A stretch of 64,000 nt of DNA, from assembly GCA_040507005.1 (NCBI GenBank), contig JBEVVS010000032.1:35045-99044 (forward strand). Direction: 5' to 3'. Position 1 is the first letter of the stretch. Each line of letters begins with the position of its first letter. A model generated the notes under the pieces. That model saw nothing but the letters and a program-made list of their open reading frames with translations. It made no database searches and was not told where the DNA came from. This stretch comes from Thiodiazotropha sp040507005 (GTDB lineage Bacteria > Pseudomonadota > Gammaproteobacteria > Chromatiales > Chromatiaceae). This document shows positions 52,502 to 62,227 of this stretch, piece by piece. A program made the position numbers and the translations under genes.

Positions 52502-53416
52502 TCAGTGAACAAACTTGCCCCGTTGCAGGCGTTGTGCCTCCATCAGTTCCAGCTCCCTGGAGCCGGAGATCACAATCTCGTGATCGGGTACGAAATCGAG
52601 ATCGTGATTGAGGCGATCGTAGGGCACCGAGTTGAGAATCACCTTCATGGCATTCAATCGGGCCAGGTGTTTGTCGTTTGAGCGGATGATGGTCCAGGGT
52701 GCATGAGTGGTGTTTGTGTTCTTCAGCATCTCATATTTCTGATTGGTGAAATCGTCCCACCGGTCCTGGGCCTGAACGTCGATCTCAGAAAGCTTCCATT
52801 GGCGCAAGGAGTCTGTCTTGCGTCGCGCGAAGCGTCTTGCCTGTTCATCCTTGGTGACGGAGAAGTAGAGCTTTACCAGAATGGTGCCCTGTCGTACCAG
52901 GTCCTTCTCGAAACCCGGGCAGCCGGTCATGAAGTCGTCGTACTCCTCCTTGGAACAGAATCCGAAGATGGGTTCGACCACCGCCCGGTTATACCAGCTG
53001 CGATCGAACAGCACGATTTCACCGCCGCGAGGGAATTGCGCCACATACTTTTGAAAGAACCATTGGGTCTTCTGTTCATCGGTGGGTTTGCCCAGGGCAA
53101 CCACCCGATAGTGTTTCTCGTTCATGTAGCGGGTAACCCTGCGGATGGTGCCACCCTTGCCCGCGGCATCCCGACCCTCGAAAAGGATGATCATGCGAGT
53201 CCCGGTCTGCTCCAGGTACTGCTGCAGGCGAATCAATTCCGCCTGGTAGGGTTTTAACTCTTCCTCGCGCTTATATCGTCGAATAGCCTTATTATCGTCT
53301 TTTTTCTGTTTTGCAATCTGCTGTTTGATGCGTTCGTAGTCACTCAACAGTTCGTCGAGTCTGACAGGCTGTTCGTCGATGAAGATCGTTTCAGGGTTTT
53401 TGTATTCTTCGCTCAT
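52502..53416 (-). CDS. ppk2: Polyphosphate kinase 2
   Basis: PPK2 transfers phosphate between polyphosphate and nucleoside diphosphates. The 304-residue cytosolic protein has the Walker A motif EGRDAAGKGGTI (about 79-90), Walker B FDRSWYNRAVVEPIFGF (about 142-158) and a lid rich in basic residues (RRFARRKTDSLRQWKLSE). The single-domain length indicates class I. AAGGGGG before ATG 53416 gives a strong start; the open frame runs to 53434. It fits the phosphate theme of the window (phoB, pstS, Na/Pi carrier). Confidence 0.94.
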   Translation of the reverse strand: MSEEYKNPETIFIDEQPVRLDELLSDYERIKQQIAKQKKDDNKAIRRYKREEELKPYQAELIRLQQYLEQTGTRMIILFEGRDAAGKGGTIRRVTRYMNEKHYRVVALGKPTDEQKTQWFFQKYVAQFPRGGEIVLFDRSWYNRAVVEPIFGFCSKEEYDDFMTGCPGFEKDLVRQGTILVKLYFSVTKDEQARRFARRKTDSLRQWKLSEIDVQAQDRWDDFTNQKYEMLKNTNTTHAPWTIIRSNDKHLARLNAMKVILNSVPYDRLNHDLDFVPDHEIVISGSRELELMEAQRLQRGKFVH

Positions 53417-53509
53417 GTTGCCCCCTTCTTGCAAAGCTGCATTGTCAATCTATTATTTTATGCTTTTTGGCCGTTTAATGTTGCTATTTTTCCAATGATG
53501 AGGGCATCA

Positions 53510-55240
53510 CTAAAAGTGATAGGCCGATTCGATCAGAGGACGGGTGAGTACACCCTGGATACGCCAGTAGTGATCCTCATCGTACCACTCGATATAGAGT
53601 GCATCCGCCTGGCTGTTATCCAATAATTCCAATGCTTCCTGCAGGGTTGCCTGCATGCGCAGCGGGGCCAGTTCATAGCGGGTGGCCGGGAGTGAAAGCA
53701 GATCGAGCTCATCCTCCTGCTGCTGTTCCAGGATACGCAGCAGATCCACTGCCGGCATCAGGGCCATCTGCTCCTGCTCCCCCTTGATCACTATCCACTC
53801 AGGATTTTTATCAAGCAGCAGTCTTGCCGCATTGCGATGCAAATGGGGTGTGACCTGGGCAATGCTTCGGTTCATGAAGCTTGCTGCACCGATACGTCGC
53901 AGGGATTGCATCACCGGATCGGTATGGTAATTGAGCCCGGTGGCTTCCAGCAGGGTGTGAAACATCGACGATTTACCGAACAGCTCACTGTTGACCAGGC
54001 TGGCGATGACGATGGCAAGCATTCCCGGCATGATGATCTCGGGATTGTGGGTCAGTTCGATGATCGCCGTCAATGCGGCCAAGGGCGCCTGCAGGGCCGC
54101 ACCCATCACCGCACCCATACCGATCAATGCATACACGCCCGGATCGGAAACCTGGCCTTCAAACAACAGGCCGGGCAGGGGAGCGATAACACCGCCGACC
54201 GCGGCGCCGATGAAAAGGGCGGGTCCGATGGTGCCGCCGGGTATACCCAGACCTATGCTGACTGCGGTAGCAACAATCTTCATCACGACCAGGACCAGTA
54301 TCAGGGTGTACGCGAGCTCGCCCAGCAGGATCTGGTTGACCGTGTCATAACCGATGCCCATGACCTGGGGAACCGCCAGGGCAATCAGGCCGATCAACAC
54401 CCCGGCGGTCGCATTGCGCAGCCAGAAGGCCATGTTCTGGGTCTTGTCTGAGATCAGCTGGATGAGACTGACATAGGCCGCCGAGGCTACGCCGGCCGCC
54501 AGGCCCAGCAGCAGGATGAAAATCAGCTCATGCAGGGAGCCAAGTTCAATGATCGCGGTGTCGAATACCCTTTCCCCGTCGAAAACGACCAGGGAGAGAG
54601 AGTTGGCGATGACCGCGGCGAGCATGATCGGGATAAAACTGACCAGGGTGTACTCCATCATCACCACTTCCAGGGCAAAGATCACGCCGGCTAGTGGTGT
54701 ATCGAAGGAGGCGGAGATGGCGGCTGCGGTACCACAGCCGACCAGGGTGCGTATGCTGTTGTTGGGCAGTGATAGATATTGTCCAAGCAGGGACCCGCTG
54801 GCGGCGCCGAGAAACACGTGGGGGCCCTCACGTCCCACTGAGTGACCGCTGACTATGGCGATGGCGGCGCCGAAAAACTGGAGGAAAAAGCCACGCAGGG
54901 AGATATGGCCCTGGTGATAGATGAGGCGTTCCATCACCCTCGGAATGCCCAGAACATGCAGGCCTTTGGCGAAACGCAGAAAGATAAGCCCAAGCAACAG
55001 GCCGCCGAGGATGGGTAATACAAAGCGTAACAAGGGGTGCAGGGCTTCATAGTTTTCCACTTCTCCACCGGGCAGCATGGCGGCCTGGCTCGATTCAACC
55101 AGTAGGCGGAAGAGGATGATGACAATCCCGGTAACAAAGCCGCAGATCAATCCTAAAACGGAAAGAATCACCAGTGCATCGTGACGCGAGAGTTGCAGAC
55201 GCAGTCGGTCTAACCAGTTAACAATCCCTGCAAAGGGCAC
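53510..55240 (-). CDS. ClC-family chloride channel/transporter with CBS-like tail
   Basis: A 576-residue ClC protein. About ten membrane segments lie between 15 and 430, with the gating motif VGREGPHVFLGAA (Glu corresponds to E148 of E. coli ClcA) and the later GIPGGTIGPALFIG. The first selectivity motif is VLGIP instead of GSGIP, so anion specificity may differ. The C-terminal 140 residues look like a degenerate CBS pair. Start is GTG 55240. It functions in the inner membrane, perhaps in acid or anion stress. Confidence 0.93.
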   Translation of the reverse strand: MPFAGIVNWLDRLRLQLSRHDALVILSVLGLICGFVTGIVIILFRLLVESSQAAMLPGGEVENYEALHPLLRFVLPILGGLLLGLIFLRFAKGLHVLGIPRVMERLIYHQGHISLRGFFLQFFGAAIAIVSGHSVGREGPHVFLGAASGSLLGQYLSLPNNSIRTLVGCGTAAAISASFDTPLAGVIFALEVVMMEYTLVSFIPIMLAAVIANSLSLVVFDGERVFDTAIIELGSLHELIFILLLGLAAGVASAAYVSLIQLISDKTQNMAFWLRNATAGVLIGLIALAVPQVMGIGYDTVNQILLGELAYTLILVLVVMKIVATAVSIGLGIPGGTIGPALFIGAAVGGVIAPLPGLLFEGQVSDPGVYALIGMGAVMGAALQAPLAALTAIIELTHNPEIIMPGMLAIVIASLVNSELFGKSSMFHTLLEATGLNYHTDPVMQSLRRIGAASFMNRSIAQVTPHLHRNAARLLLDKNPEWIVIKGEQEQMALMPAVDLLRILEQQQEDELDLLSLPATRYELAPLRMQATLQEALELLDNSQADALYIEWYDEDHYWRIQGVLTRPLIESAYHF

Positions 55241-55464
55241 GATTGGGGTACCTGTCGTTTATCGTTTGTGGATGTGAATGCTCGGTGTCCATCCTCCACC
55301 GCCAGCATGCTATGCTGGCCACCTGAGGGTGAATTGTTGTTAAACGTCCTGAATTCGCATCCCTATCACAAAGAATGGATGACTCATGGGCGTCTATGCA
55401 GATTGTCGCTGTCTGTGGATGGGCACTTTGTAATAGTCGTTTAATATACTGGAGCAGTAGCGGT

Positions 55465-56184
55465 ATGTCAGCAAATCGAATGGTTCTTGATGATCAGGCG
55501 GCTTACCGAACGGGTACGGAAATCGAACTCATGCAACGGCTGTTGACCTTCAGTGGCTGGAGGGTTCTGGAGTTAGGCTGCGGCAGCGCCCGGGTTACCC
55601 GCCAGTTGGCGCAGGCGCATCCCGATTGTGATTTTATTGCTACCGAGGTGGATGCTGTACAGCATCAGAAGAATCAGCTCGATCCGGTGGCCAATATCAG
55701 CTTTCGGCTGGAAGGCGCCCAATCGATCAGTGAACCAGATCAGAGTCTGGACCTGGTGATGATGCTGAAATCACTCCACCACGTACCCGAGTCGGTCATG
55801 TCCCAGGCGATGAACGAGATTGCCAGGGTGCTCAAACCGGGTGGGAGAGCCTATTTTTCAGAACCGGTCTATCAGGGTGAGTTCAATGCCCTGTTGAGCC
55901 TGGTACATGACGAGAAACAGGTCAGAGAGAGCGCCTTCAAGGCAATTCGGTCCCTGTCCGAGAGAGAGGATATGACCCTGCTGGGACAGTATTTCCTGAA
56001 TGTACCCGGAAGATATGACTCCTGGGAGATGTTTGAGTCGCGTTTTCTGCAGGTCACACACACCAAGCTGCAGATCGACGCGCAGCGCTATGCAGAGATC
56101 AGAGCGGCCTTCATGAGACACCTCGGTCCCCGGGGCGCAGCGTTTCTCAAGCCGCACCGGATCGATCTCTTGTGCAGGCAGTAG
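55465..56184 (+). CDS. Class I SAM-dependent methyltransferase
   Basis: A 239-residue methyltransferase of the Methyltransf_11 type: motif I VLELGCGSARVTRQLA, motif II ATEVDAVQHQKN, acidic motif LDLVMMLKSLHHVPES, and ARVLKPGGRAYFSEPV. These are seen in ubiquinone/menaquinone methyltransferases and many others, so substrate is unknown. ATG 55465 with GGAG ten bases upstream is preferred to the open extension to 55375. Located just before the Fur-regulated feo operon but with its own transcription. Confidence 0.85.
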   Translation: MSANRMVLDDQAAYRTGTEIELMQRLLTFSGWRVLELGCGSARVTRQLAQAHPDCDFIATEVDAVQHQKNQLDPVANISFRLEGAQSISEPDQSLDLVMMLKSLHHVPESVMSQAMNEIARVLKPGGRAYFSEPVYQGEFNALLSLVHDEKQVRESAFKAIRSLSEREDMTLLGQYFLNVPGRYDSWEMFESRFLQVTHTKLQIDAQRYAEIRAAFMRHLGPRGAAFLKPHRIDLLCRQ

Positions 56185-56242
56185 ATCGGTTGATTGGGAT
56201 AGAGTCTGGTGTGCCGATTGCAAGCAGGTCGATTCCCTGCTT

Positions 56243-56259
56243 TAATGAGAATCATTAAC
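56243..56259 (+). promoter_or_regulatory. Fur box upstream of feoABC
   Basis: TAATGAGAATCATTAAC closely matches the Fur consensus GATAATGATAATCATTATC (an imperfect palindrome), 18 bases before the feoA start. It implies iron repression of feoABC. Confidence 0.85.
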
Positions 56260-56276
56260 ATTTAAAGGTTTGTGGA

Positions 56277-56561
56277 TTGTACGTGGCCTCCGACAGCACC
56301 ATTGCAGAGGAATTGATCTCCCTGGCCAGGCTGCCGGTGGGGCGCCGTGCCAGGATCAAGCGCATCATGGGAGGCCGACACCTGGTCCACAGACTGCTGA
56401 GTTTAGGATTGAGAATGGGTACTGAAATCGAGTTGATACAACGGCGCGGCGCCGGCGTGGTGGTGGCCAGCCAGGGCGCCAGGGTGGCCCTCGGTGCGGG
56501 GGTCGCTGAGAAGTTGTTGATGCTGCCCCTCGATCTTGAAAAAGCCAAAAACCAGGCCTAG
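56277..56561 (+). CDS. feoA: Ferrous iron transport protein A
   Basis: A 94-residue SH3-like protein that regulates FeoB. Family features: SLARLPVGRRARIKRI, LLSLGLRMGTEIELIQRR and the end GVAEKLLMLPLD. It starts at TTG 56277 (AAAGG 8 bases upstream); GTG 56283 is another candidate. The Fur box precedes it and feoB begins 8 bases after its stop. Confidence 0.93.
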   Translation: MYVASDSTIAEELISLARLPVGRRARIKRIMGGRHLVHRLLSLGLRMGTEIELIQRRGAGVVVASQGARVALGAGVAEKLLMLPLDLEKAKNQA

Positions 56562-56569
56562 GTGTCGTC

Positions 56570-58927
56570 ATGGCCTGTCATGAAGAGCACTCTCCGGAGT
56601 CTGCATCCTCTCAGCATCCGCTGACCATCGCCCTGGCGGGCAATCCCAATTGCGGCAAGACCGCCCTGTTCAACAGCCTCACCGGGATCCGTCAGCGGAC
56701 CGGTAACTGGCCGGGGGTGACGGTGGACAGGAAGGAGGGGCGTTTCACCATCGACAGCACCGAGGTGAGTGTGGTGGATCTGCCCGGCATCTACTCCCTG
56801 GATGCCAGCTCCCTGGATGAGAAAGTGACCCGGGACTACCTGCTCTCCGGGGATGCGGATCTCATTGTCAATATCGTCGATGCCGCCAATCTGGAGCGCA
56901 ATCTCTATTTCTCCATTCAGATGTTGGAGATGGGGGTACCGCTGCTATTGGCCCTGAACATGATGGATGTGGCGCGCAAACGCGGTATCCATATCGATAT
57001 CCAGCGCCTCAGCCAGGATTTGGGTTGTCCCGTGGTGCCCATTGTGGCGGTGAGCGGTGAAGGGGTCACCAAGCTGAAGGCCTCGATCCAGGACCTGGCC
57101 GCCGGTGAAGTGAGCGGCGGATTCGCCCTCGCTCAGGATGAGGTGGTGGAACAGGCGATCACGGCGATGGAGCCTGAGCTTCGCCATCTCCAGCAGAAGA
57201 GCCACTCGCAACGCCGTTGGCTGTTGTTGAAGATGCTGGAGGGTGACCGTTTCGCCCTCGACTATGGGGATGAGGCGCTGCTGATCCAGGTTCACCAGTG
57301 GCAGGAGGTGATCGAGGATCGCGTCGATGAGGAGCCGGACATCCATATTGCCGATACCCGCTACGGTCATGCCCATGCCATTTCCCAGAATGTGACACAA
57401 CAACATGGTCGGGTGGAGAAGACCATGAGTGACCGCATCGACAAGGTGGTATTGAGCCGCCTCTTCGGCATCCCGGTGTTCCTCGCCGTGATGTACCTGA
57501 TGTTCATGTTCGCGATCAATATCGGTGGGGCCTTCATCGATCTTTTCGACGGTGTCGCAGGGGCCATCTTCGTCGACGGTTTTGGCCAGATGCTGGGGTC
57601 GCTGGGGGTTCCGGATTGGTTGATCGTACTGCTTGCGGACGGTGCCGGTGGCGGCATTCAAGTCGTGGCTACCTTCATACCCATTATCACTGCCCTCTAT
57701 CTTTTCCTTTCGGTAGTGGAGGACTCCGGCTACATGGCAAGGGCCGCCTTTGTCATGGACCGCTTCATGCGCTCCATCGGACTGCCGGGCAAGGCATTCG
57801 TGCCAATGATCGTCGGTTTCGGTTGTAACGTACCGGCGGTGATGGCGACCCGTACCCTGGAGAGTGAGAGAGAGCGAAAGCTCACCATCCTGATGAATCC
57901 TTTCATGTCCTGTGGTGCCAGGTTGCCGGTGTATGTGCTGTTTGCCGCCGCCTTCTTTCCGGCGAACGGGCAGAATCTGGTCTTCGGTCTCTACCTCATC
58001 GGTATTGTGGTGGCGATTCTCACGGGGATGATCATGAAGAAGACCCTGCTCTCCGGTGAGAGCGCAGGTTTCATGATGGAGCTGCCCCACTACCATATGC
58101 CGACCATCAGGGGGGTCATGTTACGCACCTGGGACCGGGTCAAGCTGTTTATCAAGGAGGCGGGGAAGGTGATCGTGTTGATGGTCCTGGTGATCAACAC
58201 CCTGAACTCCATCGGCACCGATGGCAGTTTCGGAAACGAGGATACCGAGCATTCGGTCCTCAGCAGCATCAGCAAGGCGGTCACCCCCGTGCTCTCCCCG
58301 ATGGGCATAGACGAGGACAACTGGCCCGCCACGGTGGGGGTCTTCACCGGTATTCTGGCCAAGGAGACGGTGGTGGGCACCCTGGATGCCCTGTATACCC
58401 ATCTCGCCAACGAGGAGGCGGGTATCTCCACCGAGGATCAGCCCTTCGATTTCTGGCAGGCGATGGTTGATGCCCTGGTGACGGTGCCGGAAAACCTCCT
58501 CGGGGTGAAAGAGCTGCTCACCGATCCCCTGGCCATGGATGTGGGGGATATCAGCAGCGCCGCCGCGGCCGCCGAGGCGCAGCAGGTGAACGTGGGGGTC
58601 TTCGGCGCCATGGCCGCACGCTTCGACGGCCAGGCCGGGGCCTTTGCCTATCTGCTGTTCATCCTGCTCTACTCCCCCTGCGTGGCCACTATCGGCGCCA
58701 TCCGCCGCGAGGCGGGCCCCCGTTGGGCCGGCTTCGTGGTGGCCTGGTCCACCGGTATCGCCTTCATTGCCGCGAGCCTCTTCTACCAATCCGCGACCTA
58801 TGCCGATCATCCGCAAAGCGCACTGGTCTGGATCGTCGGCCTGACGCTGCTGTTGTTGGCGATTATCGGCGCCTTGAGATACTGGGCCCAGCGCAGTCAG
58901 CAGCTGGTCTCCGAAGTGGGGGTGTGA
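56570..58927 (+). CDS. feoB: Ferrous iron transporter B
   Basis: Main Fe2+ uptake permease of the inner membrane. An N-terminal GTPase domain has G1 GNPNCGKT, G2/G3 DLPGIYSLD, and G4 NMMDVARK, followed by the guanine-dissociation-inhibitor region and a C-terminal core with about ten helices and the two Gate motifs (VPMIVGFGCNVPAVMATR). At 785 residues it is normal. It lies 8 bases after feoA and 4 before feoC; Fur-regulated. Confidence 0.97.
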   Translation: MACHEEHSPESASSQHPLTIALAGNPNCGKTALFNSLTGIRQRTGNWPGVTVDRKEGRFTIDSTEVSVVDLPGIYSLDASSLDEKVTRDYLLSGDADLIVNIVDAANLERNLYFSIQMLEMGVPLLLALNMMDVARKRGIHIDIQRLSQDLGCPVVPIVAVSGEGVTKLKASIQDLAAGEVSGGFALAQDEVVEQAITAMEPELRHLQQKSHSQRRWLLLKMLEGDRFALDYGDEALLIQVHQWQEVIEDRVDEEPDIHIADTRYGHAHAISQNVTQQHGRVEKTMSDRIDKVVLSRLFGIPVFLAVMYLMFMFAINIGGAFIDLFDGVAGAIFVDGFGQMLGSLGVPDWLIVLLADGAGGGIQVVATFIPIITALYLFLSVVEDSGYMARAAFVMDRFMRSIGLPGKAFVPMIVGFGCNVPAVMATRTLESERERKLTILMNPFMSCGARLPVYVLFAAAFFPANGQNLVFGLYLIGIVVAILTGMIMKKTLLSGESAGFMMELPHYHMPTIRGVMLRTWDRVKLFIKEAGKVIVLMVLVINTLNSIGTDGSFGNEDTEHSVLSSISKAVTPVLSPMGIDEDNWPATVGVFTGILAKETVVGTLDALYTHLANEEAGISTEDQPFDFWQAMVDALVTVPENLLGVKELLTDPLAMDVGDISSAAAAAEAQQVNVGVFGAMAARFDGQAGAFAYLLFILLYSPCVATIGAIRREAGPRWAGFVVAWSTGIAFIAASLFYQSATYADHPQSALVWIVGLTLLLLAIIGALRYWAQRSQQLVSEVGV

Positions 58928-58931
58928 TCCG

Positions 58932-59168
58932 ATGATGCTCAGCACCATTCGGGACTACCTGTCGAAGCGGGGTGAGGCGACCCTGGCGGAGATCGCACTG
59001 CATGTGGATGCACAACCCGATGCGGTCCGAGGGATGCTGGAACAGTGGATGCGCAAGGGCAGGGTGGAGCGACGCAAGATGGAGGCCGCTTGCGGCACCA
59101 GCTGCAACCGTTGCGATCCGGCTGCCATGGAGCTCTATGTCTGGTTAGAGGGCCAGGGCAAGCATTGA
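58932..59168 (+). CDS. feoC: FeoC-like regulator
   Basis: A 78-residue winged-helix protein that supports FeoB and may bind an Fe-S cluster. MLSTIRDYLSKRGEATLAEIALH gives the helix-turn-helix and ACGTSCNRCDP (C-x4-C-x2-C type) the cluster-binding loop. The gene follows feoB by four bases, completing the feoABC operon. Length and position agree with FeoC. Confidence 0.9.
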   Translation: MMLSTIRDYLSKRGEATLAEIALHVDAQPDAVRGMLEQWMRKGRVERRKMEAACGTSCNRCDPAAMELYVWLEGQGKH

Positions 59169-59227
59169 ACAGCTGATGGCTCAGCCGGTTCCACTGAAAG
59201 CTGCCCGCGTCCTCAAATTGGGACAGG

Positions 59228-59812
59228 CTAGTTTTTCAGTTTTATCACCAGGCTGTTGATATTGTTCTCTTTGGCGATGCGCCTGACCGCATTCATGCGG
59301 GATTGAGACCGATAAGGGCCGCTGCGCACACGGTGATAGGTGTCCCGGTTGTTGATGCTTACCTTCTGGATCTCCGCCTCGATACCGATCAATGCGAGCT
59401 TTGCCTTGCGGCGATCCGCATCCTGATGTTTCCTGAATGAGCCCATCTGCAGGATATAACTGCCGGTATCCTTATCGGCTGGGGTGGCGGCCTCCTTGGG
59501 CAGCCTTTTTTCCCCGACCCCCTCCGGTGTGACAATCTCTTCATCCGGTATCACCACCTCCATTTCGGGCAGGATGGTGTAAAACTCGAATGTGGGTTTG
59601 GATGCCTTCGGCTGCTCCTGTTTGGCGACCTCTTGGCGGGGTTTGGGTACCCCGGGCACCGTGTTGTTGGAGAGGCCGGGTCCCAGCCTCAACCAGGCCA
59701 GCCCTGCCAGGAAGGCCCCGATGACGATACCGCCGAACAGGTAAAACAGACAATTGCCACTGTTTTGTCGCTTATTCTTCTTTTTCTGTGCGCGATGCTT
59801 ATAGTCAGCCAT
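59228..59812 (-). CDS. SPOR-domain membrane protein
   Basis: A 194-residue protein with a basic cytoplasmic N-terminus, a single membrane helix (about 20-42, FYLFGGIVIGAFLAGLAWL), a Pro-rich linker and a C-terminal SPOR domain (about 115-194; YILQMGSFRKHQDADRRKAKLAL, YHRVRSGPYRSQSRM). SPOR domains bind denuded septal peptidoglycan, so it probably localises to division sites. The start ATG 59812 comes four bases after the argS stop and the order argS-SPOR is conserved in Gammaproteobacteria. hslVU, the usual next genes, are absent. Confidence 0.92.
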   Translation of the reverse strand: MADYKHRAQKKKNKRQNSGNCLFYLFGGIVIGAFLAGLAWLRLGPGLSNNTVPGVPKPRQEVAKQEQPKASKPTFEFYTILPEMEVVIPDEEIVTPEGVGEKRLPKEAATPADKDTGSYILQMGSFRKHQDADRRKAKLALIGIEAEIQKVSINNRDTYHRVRSGPYRSQSRMNAVRRIAKENNINSLVIKLKN

Positions 59813-59816
59813 GGTG

Positions 59817-61577
59817 TCACATCTTTTCCGGTGCGGAGACGCCAAGCAAATTCAAGCCGTTGCGCACAACCTGCCGGGTTGCCAGGATCAATTGCAGCCT
59901 GGCGTCACGCAGCGCAGTGTCTGGGATCAGGAATTTGTGGGCGTTGTAGTAGGTATGGAAGTCGTTGGCCAGTTCACGCAGATAGTGGGTTAACTGGTGA
60001 GGCTCTTCGTTAATCGCTGCCGCCTCAACGATCTCCGGATACTTGGCGAGGCTGGTGATCAATGCCTGTTCGTGGGGCTCGCTCAACAAGGCGTAGTCGG
60101 CTGCGGTGGGATCACTTTCGAACGGGATCGATTGCTCGGCTGCCTGTTGAAATACACTGCAGATACGGGCATGGGCATACTGTACATAGTAGACCGGGTT
60201 GTCATTGGATTGGGACTTTGCCAGATCGAGATCGAAATCCATGTGCTGCTCACACTTACGCATCACATAAAAGAACCGCGCCGCATCCGTACCGACCTCT
60301 TTGCGCAGCTCGCGCAGGGTGACGAATTGGCCGGAGCGGGTGGACATCGGTACTTTCTCGCCGCTGCGATAGAGGATGGCGAACTGCACCAAAAGCACAT
60401 CCATCTTGGAAGGGTCGTCGCCCAGTGCCTGCAGGGCCGCTTTGACCCTTGGCACATAACCATGGTGGTCGGCGCCCCAGACATCGATAACCCTTTCGAA
60501 ACCCCGTTCCAATTTATCCATGTGGTAGGCGATGTCGGATGCGAAATAGGTGGTTTGACCGTTGTCGCGTATCACCACACGATCCTTTTCGTCACCATAG
60601 TCAGTGGAGCGAAACCAGACCGCACCATCCTTGTCATAGAGGTGGCCGCTGCTGCGCAGGCGCTTGATGGCGCGAGTGACAGCACCGCTTTCCGTGAGAC
60701 TGCGCTCGGAATACCACTCCTCATAATTGACACCGAACAGGCCCAGGTCATCACGAATGTCGTCGAGGATGGTATTGAGTGCCAACTCGAAGACAAAACG
60801 GTAGCGATTGTCACCCAGCAGCTGCTTGGCGCGCTCGATGAGGTCATCGATATGTCTCTCCTTGTCGCCCCCTGCGGGTTCATCCGCAGATACCCCGGTA
60901 AAAACCGTTTCTGCGGCATGTTTGTAGGCCTCAGCATGATCCCGGTGCAGTGTGGCGGCGATGTCCCACACATAATCTCCCCGGTATCCGTTGGCGGGAA
61001 AGGTCAGGCTCTCGTCACACAGCTCCAGATAGCGTAGCCAGACCGATGTGGCAAGGATGTCCATCTGGCGGCCGGCATCGTTAACGTAATACTCCCGATG
61101 GACATCGTAACCGATGGCTTGCAGCAGATCAGCCACCACCGAGCCGTAAGCCGCACCCCGGCCATGTCCCACGTGCAGCGGACCCGTGGGGTTGGCGGAG
61201 ACGAATTCGACCTGAACGCGCTTACCCTTGCCCAGGTCGCTGCGCCCATAGCGCTGTCCCAGTTTGATGATGCCGGGTATCAGGCTGTGGTAGGCGTTTG
61301 CAGCCAGGGTGAAATTGATGAATCCGGGGCCGGCGATTGCACAGCCATCGAGCAGATCGGAGGCTGGCAGGGCTGCGACGATCTTCTGCGCCAGTTCCCG
61401 GGGGTTGGTACGAGCCGGCTTTGCCAGCACCATCGCGATATTGGTGGCGAAATCGCCATGTAGGCTGTCCCGGGTGCGCTCAATCTTAGCCGAAGCGTCC
61501 GTTTCTGGCGGAATCACCCCGTCCATGATCAGTTGTTGCAGTGCTGCGGTAACCAGTTTCTCGATCTGCTTCTTCAT
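59817..61577 (-). CDS. argS: Arginyl-tRNA synthetase
   Basis: Class I synthetase for tRNA-Arg. The HIGH motif is HVGHGRG in ANPTGPLHVGHGRGAAYG. The KMSKS sequence is not recognisable, which is normal for this enzyme. An Add-1 N-terminal domain and the DALR anticodon-binding end (QLTHYLRELANDFHTYYNAHK) complete the protein. 586 residues, standard length. It couples with the SPOR gene (four-base gap). Confidence 0.97.
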   Translation of the reverse strand: MKKQIEKLVTAALQQLIMDGVIPPETDASAKIERTRDSLHGDFATNIAMVLAKPARTNPRELAQKIVAALPASDLLDGCAIAGPGFINFTLAANAYHSLIPGIIKLGQRYGRSDLGKGKRVQVEFVSANPTGPLHVGHGRGAAYGSVVADLLQAIGYDVHREYYVNDAGRQMDILATSVWLRYLELCDESLTFPANGYRGDYVWDIAATLHRDHAEAYKHAAETVFTGVSADEPAGGDKERHIDDLIERAKQLLGDNRYRFVFELALNTILDDIRDDLGLFGVNYEEWYSERSLTESGAVTRAIKRLRSSGHLYDKDGAVWFRSTDYGDEKDRVVIRDNGQTTYFASDIAYHMDKLERGFERVIDVWGADHHGYVPRVKAALQALGDDPSKMDVLLVQFAILYRSGEKVPMSTRSGQFVTLRELRKEVGTDAARFFYVMRKCEQHMDFDLDLAKSQSNDNPVYYVQYAHARICSVFQQAAEQSIPFESDPTAADYALLSEPHEQALITSLAKYPEIVEAAAINEEPHQLTHYLRELANDFHTYYNAHKFLIPDTALRDARLQLILATRQVVRNGLNLLGVSAPEKM

Positions 61578-61749
61578 CGTGTTGTTGGATTTGCCGGTTT
61601 CAAGGGCGGCAAGGATACCAGGAATCGAGCTGTTCGGGGGAGTGGGGTGGGCAAAATTCGGTCAGAAATGGTTCATTTCACGGTCATGCGGATGTCATTC
61701 CCGGTTTCTACACTTGCCAGCAACTATGAGTACCAAGGAAAAAGAGATC

Positions 61750-62100
61750 ATGTCTGTCGAAAGACGTTACAGCAAACGCTATCCCATGCAGGGGGAAGTC
61801 TATATCCGCTATCGCAAGCAGCAGGTCTTTCCCGCTGATGCAATCAACTGTTCCATGCAGGGGATCTATCTGGGTACCCGGAGTTTGACCATGTTGTCGG
61901 GTGCCGTGGTCGAGCTGGAGTTTTTCTATGGCGGGCGGCATTGGACCATCATGGGCATTGTCACCCACACTGAGTCGGACGGGGTCGGCATCATGTTTTG
62001 GCGGCCGCAACCGGAACTTTTCGATGCGGTGATCACGGCCGCTTCCCGGAACCAGCCAGTGGGCCAGCCAGGGGCCGTGGTCAGTGGGGCTGTGGTTTAG
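61750..62100 (+). CDS. PilZ-domain protein
   Basis: A 116-residue protein with an N-terminal RRYSKRYPM (RxxxR) motif and NCSMQGIYLGTR, the (D/N)xSxxG half of the cyclic di-GMP binding site. Other PilZ strands include VELEFFYGG and GVGIMFWRP. It likely binds c-di-GMP and affects motility or exopolysaccharide. AAGGAAAAAGAG lies directly before ATG 61750; ATG 61726 is possible but weaker. Confidence 0.88.
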   Translation: MSVERRYSKRYPMQGEVYIRYRKQQVFPADAINCSMQGIYLGTRSLTMLSGAVVELEFFYGGRHWTIMGIVTHTESDGVGIMFWRPQPELFDAVITAASRNQPVGQPGAVVSGAVV

Positions 62101-62162
62101 CCGTCAGCCTGGCGGATCTGCCACTGCGAGTCCTGAAATGAATATCCCTGTGGAATTCGGGA

Positions 62163-62196
62163 TTGTCATCGTTGTGTAACAAATCTCCTGTTTAAT
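62163..62196 (+). promoter_or_regulatory. Pho box and -10 element of phoB
   Basis: TTGTCAT (62163-62169) and GTGTAAC (62174-62180) are the two half-repeats of a PhoB site spaced 11 bases apart (consensus CTGTCAT). The -10 TTTAAT is at 62191-62196, ten bases further on, the standard position in Pho promoters. This implies autoregulation of phoB. Confidence 0.75.
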
Positions 62197-62227
62197 GGCT
62201 GCCTTCATACACTATATGGATACAGCG

